Assembly: GCA_017962285.1 (NCBI GenBank)
Contig: JAGCVR010000148.1
Span: 1 to 9,400, forward strand
Length of the DNA: 9,400 nucleotides
Direction: 5' to 3'
DNA from: Muribaculaceae bacterium
GTDB lineage: Bacteria > Bacteroidota > Bacteroidia > Bacteroidales > Muribaculaceae
A program made the position numbers and the translations under genes. This document shows, piece by piece, positions 1-7,042 of this stretch; within the stretch, counting starts at the first letter, position 1, and the number at the start of each line of letters is the position of its first letter. Under the pieces are notes generated by a model. That model had not been told where the DNA came from and did no database searches. It was given only the letters and a program-made list of their open reading frames with translations.

Positions 1-2392
1 CATGGTTGGTGACGAGTGGCATCACACTCTCATTACGTCCGACGGCAAACCGGTAGAACGCGCCGCTAATGGCGACATCGTTTACCGCACTGCCGACGGC
101 ATTTCTTCTGTGCTGGCCCACGAAGTCGTGAACCGCAATGCCAATGAAGAACAGTTCCTGGCACAGAATGCAAGTCAGATGACAGCTGAATCGCTCATCG
201 CACGCAGCCCGCGAGCCAAAGCTAAAGCCAAAGCCCGCGCTCCAAGAAAAGTCGGCACCACTCAGGTCCCTACAATTGGTTCTCCGCACGTGCCTATTCT
301 CGTAGTTGAATACAAGGACAAAAAGTGCTCCAACCCCATTGAGACGTTCCGCCAGACCTACACAAGCGGAGACGTCAGCGCGTTCCAGTACTTTGTTGAC
401 CAGTCAAACGGCAAATACACACCTCAGTTCGACATCTACGGTATCTACGCTCTCGACAACAACCGCTCCACTTATGGCGGTAACGATTCCAGCGGTAACG
501 ACAAGGGCGTTTGCGCGATGGTTGCCGGCGCAGTGGATAAAGCCGGGAATGATATCGATTGGTCGCTCTACGACAACGACCAGGATGGCTATGTTGACGT
601 AGTGATTGTGGTTTATGCCGGTGTGGGCGAGGCTCAAGCCGAAAATGTAAAGAGTTCGGTATGGCCTTGCCAGTGGGAACTCTCCGACGGTGTTGGTTAT
701 GGCGACGGCAGTGGATCGATAACTCGCAATGGCGTTACTATCGACAAATTCGGTGTGTTCAACGAAATCTACGGCAATAACGACTCCGGCACAGAAATGG
801 ACGGAGTGGGAACTTTCTGCTACGAATTCAGCCACTGCCTGGGATTGCCCGACTTCTATGAGACCACTTACAGCCATGGGTATTACGGAATGGGCAACTG
901 GAGCCTGATGTGCGGTGGTTGCTACAACGACGACGGCTATCTTCCGGTCGGCTACAACGCCTACGAGAAAGAATTCATGGGATGGATCACTACGTTGATT
1001 CCCGAGCAAGGTCAATCCTACACTTTGCCTGTATTCAACCAAAAGAACGAAGAAACCGACATCGCCTACAAGGTGGTGAGCCCGCTCAACGAGAACGAGT
1101 GCTATTACCTCGAGAACCGTAGAAAAACCGGATGGGACCGCTATATAGCCGATCAAGGCATGCTCGTGACACATGTGTCGTTTGTACAAAGCCGATGGGA
1201 TGACAACTCTCCAAACGACAAAGCCGTGCAACTCTGCACCATCATCCCTGCCGACAATACTCTTAGCGAAAGCAATGAAAGCGGGGACTGCTTCGGAGAG
1301 GAAAACCATGAACTCACCGACGACTCCAATCCTGCCGCAACGCTCAATCTTCTTGCAAACGGAAGTATCGCAAGCAAGACAGGAGGAGCAGGACTTATGG
1401 GCAAACCCATTACCAACATACAGATCAATCAGGACAAAACCGTTTCATTCTCCTTCATGGAAAATGAGATTGTGACATTCGACCCCGTGCTGAACGATGT
1501 TACCGAAGGCGACATTACCGAGACTTCGTTCCTTGTGGCTTGGTCCGACGATACAGATCCCGAAAACGTGGCATCCTACACTCTGCAGGTTACCAAAAAA
1601 GGCGAAGCCGGTGATGCTGAACTTCTGCTCGACGAGGACATGAGCCTCGGAACCACCACTTGGACAACAAGCTCCACGGGTATCTATAACGAGAAAAGCG
1701 CCGGATATGTACGTCTGGGAACCAGCACAGCCAACGGCTACGTTATGAGCCCTGCAGTTGACCTTGCCAACAGCAGCGGAATTGCCACTGTCATCGTAAG
1801 AGCCAAGTCTTATGGCAAAGACAGCGAGGTGCCCATGAAAGTTTCGCTCATGAGTCCCGATGGCAGGGAAGTAGCAAGCCAGACTGTTACTTTGACCAAC
1901 ACCGACAAAGACTATGTCCTCTTGCTCGAAGGTGAAACAGGCGAAAACTTCGTTAAGATTGAGAACACCGTAACCAAGAAACGCGTCATGCTCAAGCGAA
2001 TAAGAGTTTACAGCGGCGACGCTTCAAGCGAAGTGGAGGGCAGCGACGCTATAATGAAGAGAACGCCAACTGAAACCGGCGACAAGAACAAACGGACCAT
2101 TACCGGCATCACCGAACATCAATACAACGTTACCGACCTTGAGCAGGGTGCGACCTACACCTATAAACTGAAGACCATCTACGTCAACGGTAAGGAATCG
2201 GGCTGGACCGCACAAAAAACCGTTCAACTCGGCGGCAGCGGCATTACCGATGTCAACAACATCAAAGATGTGAAAGCGGTGAAATACATCAACATGCTCG
2301 GCATTGAAAGCGACAAGCCGTTCTCAGGCGTGAACATCGTGGTTACCACCTTCAGCGACGGCACATCACAAGCCAGAAAAGAAGTAAAGTAA
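1..2392 (+). CDS. M6-family metalloprotease-like secreted protein, 5' partial
   Basis: The reading frame is open from base 2 for 796 residues and ends in TAA. The first visible Met is probably internal, because GDEWHH followed by TSDGKPV is normally preceded by more prodomain in M6 (immune inhibitor A-like) proteins, so the signal peptide and true start lie upstream. A Lys/Ala-rich linker (residues 71-83) separates the pro-region from the catalytic-like domain (about 95-485). That domain has a Ca-site-like DNDQDG (191-196), VVYAGVGEA (203-211), CYEFSHCLGLPD (273-284), GNWSLMCGG (298-306) and YYLENR (368-373). The first zinc His is Tyr274, so HExxH is broken although Glu275 and His278 remain. 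Residues about 500-530 and 700-742 look like a fibronectin III-like fold interrupted by a jelly-roll-like insert (about 540-672). The last 45 residues (VKYINMLGIESDKPFSGVNI region) resemble a type IX secretion sorting tail. The fold is well supported; protease activity is doubtful. Confidence 0.88.
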   Translation, partial: MVGDEWHHTLITSDGKPVERAANGDIVYRTADGISSVLAHEVVNRNANEEQFLAQNASQMTAESLIARSPRAKAKAKARAPRKVGTTQVPTIGSPHVPILVVEYKDKKCSNPIETFRQTYTSGDVSAFQYFVDQSNGKYTPQFDIYGIYALDNNRSTYGGNDSSGNDKGVCAMVAGAVDKAGNDIDWSLYDNDQDGYVDVVIVVYAGVGEAQAENVKSSVWPCQWELSDGVGYGDGSGSITRNGVTIDKFGVFNEIYGNNDSGTEMDGVGTFCYEFSHCLGLPDFYETTYSHGYYGMGNWSLMCGGCYNDDGYLPVGYNAYEKEFMGWITTLIPEQGQSYTLPVFNQKNEETDIAYKVVSPLNENECYYLENRRKTGWDRYIADQGMLVTHVSFVQSRWDDNSPNDKAVQLCTIIPADNTLSESNESGDCFGEENHELTDDSNPAATLNLLANGSIASKTGGAGLMGKPITNIQINQDKTVSFSFMENEIVTFDPVLNDVTEGDITETSFLVAWSDDTDPENVASYTLQVTKKGEAGDAELLLDEDMSLGTTTWTTSSTGIYNEKSAGYVRLGTSTANGYVMSPAVDLANSSGIATVIVRAKSYGKDSEVPMKVSLMSPDGREVASQTVTLTNTDKDYVLLLEGETGENFVKIENTVTKKRVMLKRIRVYSGDASSEVEGSDAIMKRTPTETGDKNKRTITGITEHQYNVTDLEQGATYTYKLKTIYVNGKESGWTAQKTVQLGGSGITDVNNIKDVKAVKYINMLGIESDKPFSGVNIVVTTFSDGTSQARKEVK

Positions 2393-2414
2393 CACAATAA
2401 ACCTTCAAAGAACA

Positions 2415-2452
2415 AGAGGGGGAAGCTGCCATCAGCCTCCCCCTCTCTTTTT
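2415..2452 (+). terminator. Intrinsic terminator after the M6-like gene
   Basis: The arms at 2415-2428 and 2433-2446 form a 14-position stem with one A/C mismatch around a CCAT loop. The stem carries a run of five G/C pairs and is followed by CTTTTT. It starts 22 bases after the M6-like stop codon. alaS converges on it from the other side and ends at 2486. The minus-strand tail after the stem is only moderately U-rich (CUUGUUCUUUG), so the hairpin may serve both genes, but it is clearly best for the plus strand. Confidence 0.88.
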
Positions 2453-2485
2453 GTATATACCAGTCAGACTACTGACCACCTTATA

Positions 2486-5098
2486 TTATTCAAAGGCCTC
2501 GCGGAGTTTTTCGAGTGCCAAACTGAGGCCGTCCATGTCGCGACCGCCTGCCTGGGCGAATCCCGGCTGACCACCACCGCCGCCCTGAATCAACTTGGCG
2601 GCTTCACGCACCATCTGACCGGCGTTCATACCCTCTTTCACCAAGTCTTCGGTAAGCATTACGGTGAGCATTGGTTTATTTCGGTCGAATGTTGCGGCTA
2701 AAAATGCTGTGCGCTCCTTGCATTCACTCTTTATGGCAAACGACAAGCCTTTCACAATCTCAGCAGAGAACGGACCGCGAAGAACAGTCACGCGAACTCC
2801 GCCAAGTTCTTTTGCGTTCTCGAGAACACTTTTTTTCAGCTGCTGGACTTGTTGAACCACGAAGTCTTCAACCTGTTTCTGCAGAGCAGCATTCTCGTTG
2901 ATAACCTTCTTGACCGCCACCATTGCATCAGGGGCATTGAACAGAGCCCTTATCTCGCGCATCTTATCCTCAACTCTGTTGAGCATGATTTCAACTTCCT
3001 CACCGGTAATAGCCTCGATGCGTCGTATTCCCGCAGCAATGCTGCTCTCAGCCATAATCCTTATCATTCCTATGCTTCCGGTGTTTGCCACATGCGTACC
3101 GCCACACAGCTCTATTGAATCGCCGTAACGGATCACACGAACCTTGTCGCCATATTTTTCACCGAACAGTGCCATGGCGCCCAGAGCTTTCGCTTCCTCA
3201 ATGGGAACTTCACGATGCTCGTCGCGGACAATAGCCTCACGAACCATGGCATTTGCCACGCGCTCCACCTCGCGCAACTCCTCGGTGGTGACTTTCTGGA
3301 AATGGGAGAAATCGAAACGAAGTATTCTCTGGTCCACATACGACCCTTTCTGCTCCACATGATTGCCGAGCACTTTGCGGAGAGCAAGATGCAGCAAGTG
3401 GGTGGCTGTGTGGTTTGCGGAAATGGCACGGCGTGATTTCTCATCAATTTTCGCATGGCACGGCGCCGAGATATCGGCGGGCAGTTTCTTGGCGATATGA
3501 ACCGGCAGGTTGTTTTCGCGCTTCGTGTTGGTTATCTCTATTTGCTCATCGCCAAACGTGAGAATGCCCTTGTCGCCCACCTGACCGCCCATTTCGGCAT
3601 AGAACGGGGTGCGACTGAGCACTATCTGGTAGAAACTGTTGTTCTTCTGAGTCACCATGCGGTAGCGGAGCACCTCGGTATCACATTCCATCAGGTCATA
3701 GCCCACAAATTCAGTTACTCCTTCTCGAAGTTCCACCCAGTCGCCGGTCTCCACCGCTGCGGCATTGCGTGCACGTTGTTTCTGTTTCTGCATCTCGGCA
3801 TCGAACTGCTCCACGTTCACGGTCATCCCGTTTTCGTGAAGTATCAGCTGGGTGAGGTCAAGTGGGAATCCGTAGGTGTCATAGAGCAGGAAAGCCTTTG
3901 CACCGTCCACTTCGCTCTTGCCGGCTTTTCGTGTCTCTTCCATCACGTTCTCTATCATCTTCATGCCGGTTTCGAGGGTGCGAAGGAACGACTCCTCTTC
4001 CTCCTGGGTTACCTTCTTGATGAGCACCTTCTGTGCTTCAATCTCGGGATATGCGTCGCCCATGGTTGCTATGAGTGTATCAACGAGCCGATACATAAAC
4101 GCCTCTTTCATGTCAAGGAAAGTGTAGCCGTAACGGACTGCACGGCGCAAGATGCGGCGAATCACATATCCCGCCTTGGCATTGCTCGGCAACTGCCCGT
4201 CGGCAATGGCAAACGCTATGGTGCGGACGTGATCGGCAATAACCCGCATTGCCACATCCACGTCGTGGTTTTCTCCGTATTGCTTACCGACAATCTCCCC
4301 TATCGCCTTAATCAATGGCTGGAACACGTCGGTATCGTAGTTCGACTTCTTCCCCTGAAGAGCCATGCAGAGGCGCTCAAAGCCCATGCCGGTGTCGATT
4401 ACCTTTGCCGGCAGAGGTGCCAGCGAGCCGTCCACCTTGCGGTCGTACTGCATAAACACCAGGTTCCATATCTCTATCACCTGTGGATTGTCCTTATTCA
4501 CCAGTTCTGCTCCCGGGATTCTTGCTTTCTCTTCTTCAGAGCGCAAGTCTATATGGATTTCCGACGATGGTCCACAAGGGCCTGTGTCGCCCATTTCCCA
4601 GAAGTTGTCGTGTTTATTGCCGTTGATAATGTGGTCGGCAGGCAAATGCTTTGCCCAAATCTGAGCAGCCTCGTTGTCGCGCTCAAGTCCTTCGGCTTCG
4701 CTGCCTTCGAACACAGTGGCATAAAGATTTGCCGGATTTATCTTAAGCACATCCACAAGGTATTCCCAAGCGAAATCAATTGCCTCCTGCTTGAAATAGT
4801 CGCCAAACGACCAGTTCCCGAGCATTTCGAACATCGTGTGGTGGTAGGTGTCGTGTCCCACCTCTTCCAAATCGTTGTGCTTTCCGCTCACGCGCAGACA
4901 CTTCTGGCTGTCGGCAACACGCCGCCACTGCGGATGCTTGTTTCCCAGAATGATGTCCTTGAACTGGTTCATTCCGGCGTTGGTAAACATCAGTGTGGGG
5001 TCATCTTTCACCACCATGGGGGCACTCGGCACTATGTGGTGACCACGCTGTTCAAAAAACTGCTTGAACGATTCTCTGATTTCTTTTGCTGTTAGCAT
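2486..5098 (-). CDS. alaS: Alanyl-tRNA synthetase
   Basis: AlaRS attaches alanine to tRNA(Ala) in the cytoplasm and clears mischarged Ser/Gly. The 870-residue length is normal for the bacterial enzyme. The class II catalytic core is at the N-terminus, with [12 protein letters not shown] (37-48), [20 protein letters not shown] (81-100) and DTGMGFERL (235-243). The editing domain carries the zinc-site residues His563 and His567 (HTATH) and Cys665 and His669 (CGGTH), with AEMGGQVGD at 501-509. The C-terminal DHHA1-type part ends with the glycine loop [14 protein letters not shown] (839-852). The start [11 protein letters not shown] is the usual N-terminus, and an A-rich stretch with a good promoter lies upstream. 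No key residue is missing. It is divergent from the MerR gene and convergent with the M6-like gene. Confidence 0.98.
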   Translation of the reverse strand: MLTAKEIRESFKQFFEQRGHHIVPSAPMVVKDDPTLMFTNAGMNQFKDIILGNKHPQWRRVADSQKCLRVSGKHNDLEEVGHDTYHHTMFEMLGNWSFGDYFKQEAIDFAWEYLVDVLKINPANLYATVFEGSEAEGLERDNEAAQIWAKHLPADHIINGNKHDNFWEMGDTGPCGPSSEIHIDLRSEEEKARIPGAELVNKDNPQVIEIWNLVFMQYDRKVDGSLAPLPAKVIDTGMGFERLCMALQGKKSNYDTDVFQPLIKAIGEIVGKQYGENHDVDVAMRVIADHVRTIAFAIADGQLPSNAKAGYVIRRILRRAVRYGYTFLDMKEAFMYRLVDTLIATMGDAYPEIEAQKVLIKKVTQEEEESFLRTLETGMKMIENVMEETRKAGKSEVDGAKAFLLYDTYGFPLDLTQLILHENGMTVNVEQFDAEMQKQKQRARNAAAVETGDWVELREGVTEFVGYDLMECDTEVLRYRMVTQKNNSFYQIVLSRTPFYAEMGGQVGDKGILTFGDEQIEITNTKRENNLPVHIAKKLPADISAPCHAKIDEKSRRAISANHTATHLLHLALRKVLGNHVEQKGSYVDQRILRFDFSHFQKVTTEELREVERVANAMVREAIVRDEHREVPIEEAKALGAMALFGEKYGDKVRVIRYGDSIELCGGTHVANTGSIGMIRIMAESSIAAGIRRIEAITGEEVEIMLNRVEDKMREIRALFNAPDAMVAVKKVINENAALQKQVEDFVVQQVQQLKKSVLENAKELGGVRVTVLRGPFSAEIVKGLSFAIKSECKERTAFLAATFDRNKPMLTVMLTEDLVKEGMNAGQMVREAAKLIQGGGGGQPGFAQAGGRDMDGLSLALEKLREAFE

Positions 5099-5130
5099 AG
5101 TATTTCTTTGTTATTATTTCTTTCAAAAAA

Positions 5131-5161
5131 TTTGCCATGAAAACTAATTTTCATAACTTTA
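5131..5161 (+). promoter_or_regulatory. Probable promoter of the MerR-type gene
   Basis: TTTG (5131-5134) is followed after 19 bases by TAACTTTA (5154-5161), which matches TAnnTTTG except for the last base. Predicted transcription starts near 5168, about 84 bases before the ATG. It is back to back with the alaS promoter. The match is weaker than the alaS one. Confidence 0.5.
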
Positions 5162-5170
5162 CGCAGATTT

Positions 5171-5188
5171 AGCCTACAAAGGTAGGTT
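5171..5188. promoter_or_regulatory. Short dyad between the alaS and MerR starts (operator candidate)
   Basis: AGCCTAC (5171-5177) and GTAGGTT (5182-5188) are inverted repeats (one G-T position) around AAAG. The dyad covers the alaS -7 box and the expected first bases of the MerR transcript, followed by a run of T. It could be an operator for the neighbouring MerR-type protein or a small RNA hairpin in the leader. Neither role is shown by sequence alone. Confidence 0.3.
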
Positions 5189-5208
5189 TTTAATGCGACT
5201 TTTGCAAA
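5177..5208 (-). promoter_or_regulatory. Bacteroidota-type promoter for alaS
   Basis: On the minus strand the -33 box TTTG (5208-5205) and the -7 box TACCTTTG (5184-5177) are separated by 20 bases, an exact match to the TTTG / TAnnTTTG pattern of primary-sigma promoters in Bacteroidota. Transcription should begin near 5170, giving a leader of about 70 bases before the alaS ATG. The -7 box lies inside the dyad at 5171-5188. Confidence 0.7.
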
Positions 5209-5251
5209 AATAAACCCTAATCACAAACCTCAAAACCACTTCTTTCACAAT

Positions 5252-5620
5252 ATGAGCGATTCTCTCGACAAGCGGTACTACAGAATAGGCGACGTGGCAC
5301 AAATCATAGGGCTGCCAGAGTCCACCCTGCGTTTTTGGGAAAAGGAATTCACCATCATCAGTCCTAAGCGCAATGCGAAAAACACTCGTCTCTACACGCC
5401 AAAGGACATCGAAACCATCCGCATGATTCAGTATCTTGTGAAGGACAAGGGGCTGAAACTCGATGCCGCGCAAGCCATGATTAAGCGAAACCGCGATGGT
5501 GTCAGCAAGCGTTTCGAAGTGGTGGAGCGCCTCAAATCTGTGAAAGCCGAGTTGGAGAATCTCAGCGAGGCACTTGCCAAGATCAAATCACCCATCCCCC
5601 GGCCGAAGCCTCACCGCTGA
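5252..5620 (+). CDS. MerR-family transcriptional regulator, small
   Basis: This is a 122-residue protein with a MerR-type winged helix-turn-helix at about 8-78: YYRIGDVAQIIGLPESTLRFWEKEF (helix-turn-helix), then RLYTPKDIETIRMIQYLVKDKG (wing and second helical region). A charged helix follows (about 84-112) that would serve as the dimer coiled coil. There is no C-terminal effector domain and no cysteine, so metal or drug sensing of the classic MerR kind is not supported. The form is common in Bacteroidota, where its target is usually unknown. The ATG at 5252 fits the family N-terminus just ahead of the DNA-binding domain. It diverges from alaS and ends 41 bases before the convergent end of queE. 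The family call is firm; the regulon is unknown, with alaS and itself as the nearest candidates. Confidence 0.88.
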   Translation: MSDSLDKRYYRIGDVAQIIGLPESTLRFWEKEFTIISPKRNAKNTRLYTPKDIETIRMIQYLVKDKGLKLDAAQAMIKRNRDGVSKRFEVVERLKSVKAELENLSEALAKIKSPIPRPKPHR

Positions 5621-5661
5621 TTTACCCCGGCACGTCCTGTTATATCATTTTTCACTAACCG

Positions 5662-6249
5662 CTATCTTATCCCCAGGATTCGGTGTGTCTGGAGCGACAA
5701 CCGCCACTGAGGGTGTTTCAGCACGGCATCGACCGTGGCTTTAAGGTTCTCTTCCCGTTCTGTATCATCGTCGCAGTAGCACGGCTGTAAAAATCTAAGC
5801 TCCGTCTTGATGTCGTCGTAACGGCTGAGATCCTGACCCGTGTAAACCACCTTCAATTCATCACATTCACGCAAGACACACGGCTCGGCTTCTCCACCGG
5901 CAAAGCCGCCTTTTGGCGAGAGTGTCACCCAGTCAATACCCACCGGCAACGGTCGTGTTCCGTTGGTTTCTATCGCCACTCGTTTGCCCAGCGAGTGGAT
6001 GGCATGAACAAGTTCCCCGTCCACGCTGAGAGCCGGTTCGCCGCCGGTCAGCACCACCAGCGGAGCCTGTGGCCACCTGGCGATCTCTTCCAGTATCTGT
6101 GGAAGCGACATAAGCCTGCCGCCCTGATGCTTAGTGTCGCAGAAAGCGCATCGCAGATTACAGCCGCTCATGCGCACGAAAACACTCGCCGTGCCTGTGT
6201 TGTAGCCCTCGCCCTGAAGGGAATAGAATATTTCATTAACCTTATACAT
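5662..6249 (-). CDS. queE: 7-carboxy-7-deazaguanine synthase (radical SAM)
   Basis: QueE rearranges 6-carboxy-tetrahydropterin to 7-carboxy-7-deazaguanine, the second dedicated step toward preQ0. The 195-residue protein starts MYKVNEIFYSLQGEG, the typical N-terminus. It has the radical SAM cluster Cys30-x3-Cys34-x2-Cys37 (CNLRCAFCDT), the SAM-binding GGEP (69-72), ETNGT (94-98), SPKGG (111-115) and the usual ending LSLQTHRILGIR. It is the last gene of the que cluster. The ATG is preceded by AAAAGAT, and the preceding gap is filled by a repeat element whose small frame stops 7 bases before this ATG. No separate TAnnTTTG promoter is visible, so cotranscription from queF is likely. Confidence 0.96.
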   Translation of the reverse strand: MYKVNEIFYSLQGEGYNTGTASVFVRMSGCNLRCAFCDTKHQGGRLMSLPQILEEIARWPQAPLVVLTGGEPALSVDGELVHAIHSLGKRVAIETNGTRPLPVGIDWVTLSPKGGFAGGEAEPCVLRECDELKVVYTGQDLSRYDDIKTELRFLQPCYCDDDTEREENLKATVDAVLKHPQWRLSLQTHRILGIR

Positions 6250-6256
6250 ATCTTTT

Positions 6257-6334
6257 TTAATTGGGAGTTAAAGGTGAAGTTAATTCGCTGGCGCTCATTG
6301 AAGTTAAAGGTGAAGTTAAAGATGAATCTTCCAT
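6257..6334 (-). other. Possible 25-codon small frame between the array and queE
   Basis: The frame MEDSSLTSPLTSMSAS, then ELTSPLTPN, starts two bases after the last array stop and ends in TAA 7 bases before the queE ATG. The same first 12-16 residues occur at the other two elements (Asp3 is Tyr in copy 2). The 12-base period of the sequence makes an in-frame repeat. It may be a leader peptide or simply an open frame in a simple repeat. There is no evidence of expression. Confidence 0.25.
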
Positions 6335-6480
6335 TTTTACTTCATTCTTTTACTTCATTCTTTTACTTCATTCCTTCACTTCATTCCTTCACTTCATTCC
6401 TTCACTTCATTCTTTCACTTCATTCTTTTACTTCATTCTTTCACTTCATTCTTTCACTTCCTCGGGCGTCAGCCCGATTA
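6281..6480 (-). repeat. Palindromic intergenic element, copy 1 (queD-queE gap)
   Basis: This 200-base element has TAAT...ATTA ends. Reading the transcribed (minus) strand it contains TAATCGGGCTGACGCCCGAG with a perfect 6-bp hairpin (TCGGGC-TGAC-GCCCGA), then nine 13-base units, then a diverged reverse complement of the units (12-base period) and of the GC module (CTTCAATGAGCGCCAGCG, AATTA). GAAG, CGC, CTG and TAAT of the first module can pair with CUUC, GCG, CAG and AUUA of the last, so the RNA could fold into one long imperfect hairpin. The same element in the same orientation fills the queC-queD and queF-queC gaps. No transposase is encoded here. It behaves like a MITE- or BIME-type intergenic repeat; its family is not known to me. 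Confidence 0.85.
6341..6457 (-). repeat. 13-base tandem array, 9 units
   Basis: Nine exactly adjacent 13-base units, plus-strand consensus TTCATTCYTTYAC, fill 117 bases with no indels and variation only at the two Y positions. On the transcribed strand the unit is GTRAARGAATGAA. Each junction makes ATG-AAG-TGA or ATG-AAG-TAA, so there are nine minimal two-codon frames, each stop lying four bases before the next ATG. On the plus strand the array has no stops in any frame, which creates long spurious frames. Confidence 0.95.
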
Positions 6481-6487
6481 CTTCCAT
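6446..6487 (-). other. Possible 13-codon frame directly after queD
   Basis: An ATG five bases after the queD stop opens MEVIGLTPEEVKE, whose TGA overlaps the first array ATG (ATGA). Copy 2 has the same frame after queC. The motif GLTPEEV looks like the C-terminal tail of a real protein, so this is either a remnant of a mobile gene or a coupling frame. It runs through the GC hairpin of the element. Confidence 0.25.
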
Positions 6488-6492
6488 TTCCT

Positions 6493-6825
6493 CTAGTCCT
6501 CCTCATAAGCCGCCATATTGTCGCGCGATTCCCACACTTCGGCACGGTAGCACTCGGCAATGGTATCCACCACCCAACGGGCGATATTCTCGGCAGTGGG
6601 ATTAAACTTCAGTACCTCGTTCAGGTTCTTATGGTCGATGGCATCATGAATCAGGTGCTTAATCTTGGTGAAATCGCAAACCATGCCGTTGCTGTCCAGT
6701 TCTTTCGACCTGCAGTAAACCTTTATCATCCAGTTGTGTCCATGCAGGCTTTCGCACTTGCTCTCATAGTCGAGATACAACTGATGACTCGACGAAATCT
6801 CAATGGTTTTTACTACGTAATACAT
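6493..6825 (-). CDS. queD: 6-carboxy-tetrahydropterin synthase
   Basis: QueD converts dihydroneopterin triphosphate (made by GTP cyclohydrolase I, not in this window) to 6-carboxy-5,6,7,8-tetrahydropterin. The 110-residue protein has the tunnelling-fold (PTPS-like) signature: zinc ligands His14 (SSSHQL), His28 and His30 (LHGHNW), the catalytic Cys24 four residues before His28, Asp64-His65 (DHKNLN) and PTAEN (77-81). Length is normal for a short QueD. The start MYYVVKTIEISSSHQ is the only plausible one. It sits between two copies of the intergenic element. The sequence from its last codons into the element is closely shared with the end of queC: both genes end with Tyr, one or two Glu and Asp, then TAG five bases before an ATG. 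Confidence 0.96.
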   Translation of the reverse strand: MYYVVKTIEISSSHQLYLDYESKCESLHGHNWMIKVYCRSKELDSNGMVCDFTKIKHLIHDAIDHKNLNEVLKFNPTAENIARWVVDTIAECYRAEVWESRDNMAAYEED

Positions 6826-6862
6826 ATCTTTAGTGTTTTTAATTTCTTTAATTGGAAGTTAA

Positions 6863-6913
6863 TTAGCTGGCGCTCATTGAAGTTAAAGGTGAAGTTAAAG
6901 ATGAATATTCCAT
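6863..6913 (-). other. Possible 16-codon small frame in element copy 2
   Basis: MEYSSLTSPLTSMSAS is the counterpart of the frames in copies 1 and 3, stopped early by TAA. The stop is 37 bases before the queD ATG, so tight coupling is less likely here. Confidence 0.2.
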
Positions 6914-6919
6914 TTTTAC

Positions 6920-7007
6920 TTCCTTCTTTCACTTCATTTTTTACTTCATTTTTTTACTTCATTTTTCACTTCATTCTTTTACTTCACTTTTCACTTCATT
7001 CTTTCAC
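6920..7007 (-). repeat. Degenerate 12/13-base tandem array, 7 units
   Basis: Seven units occupy 88 bases, four of 13 bases and three of 12. Length changes lie in the A-run (minus strand) between each stop codon and the next ATG, and the ATGAAGTRA core is kept in five units. One unit has GTG for ATG and the last (plus-strand first) has AGG. Homopolymer slippage would explain the length changes. Confidence 0.9.
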
Positions 7008-7037
7008 TTCCTCGGGCGTCAGCCCGATTACTACCAT
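6996..7037 (-). other. Possible 13-codon frame directly after queC
   Basis: An ATG five bases after the queC stop opens MVVIGLTPEEVKE, ending in TGA that overlaps the first array ATG, exactly as after queD. It differs by one residue (Val2 for Glu2). Confidence 0.25.
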
Positions 7038-7042
7038 TTCTT

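Larger units (their letters stand above)
6860..7030 (-). repeat. Palindromic intergenic element, copy 2 (queC-queD gap)
   Basis: This is the same architecture as copy 1 in 171 bases: TAATTAGCTGGCGCTCATTG at the plus-strand left, a degenerate tandem array, and TCGGGC-TGAC-GCCCGA followed by ATTA at the right. It has the most divergent array of the three and a shorter left flank; a 20-base A/T-rich stretch replaces the flank found in the other copies. The left module carries TAG where copies 1 and 3 have TCG, which shortens the small frame read on the minus strand. Confidence 0.85.

Noticed and set aside
404..1309. 301-codon minus-strand frame inside the M6-like gene
   Set aside because: It is a shadow of the M6-like coding strand, with no recognisable family or plausible promoter.
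3455..5095. 546-codon plus-strand frame opposite alaS
   Set aside because: alaS on the other strand is complete with all family motifs; the antisense frame has no recognisable domain and follows from alaS codon use.
6341..6457. CRISPR array
   Set aside because: Units are 13 bases and directly adjacent with no spacers, and no cas genes are near.
6462..6477. GC hairpin TCGGGC/GCCCGA as an intrinsic terminator of queD
   Set aside because: On the transcript it is followed by a purine-rich stretch (GGAAGUGAAAG), not U residues. It could pause polymerase but is not a standard terminator.
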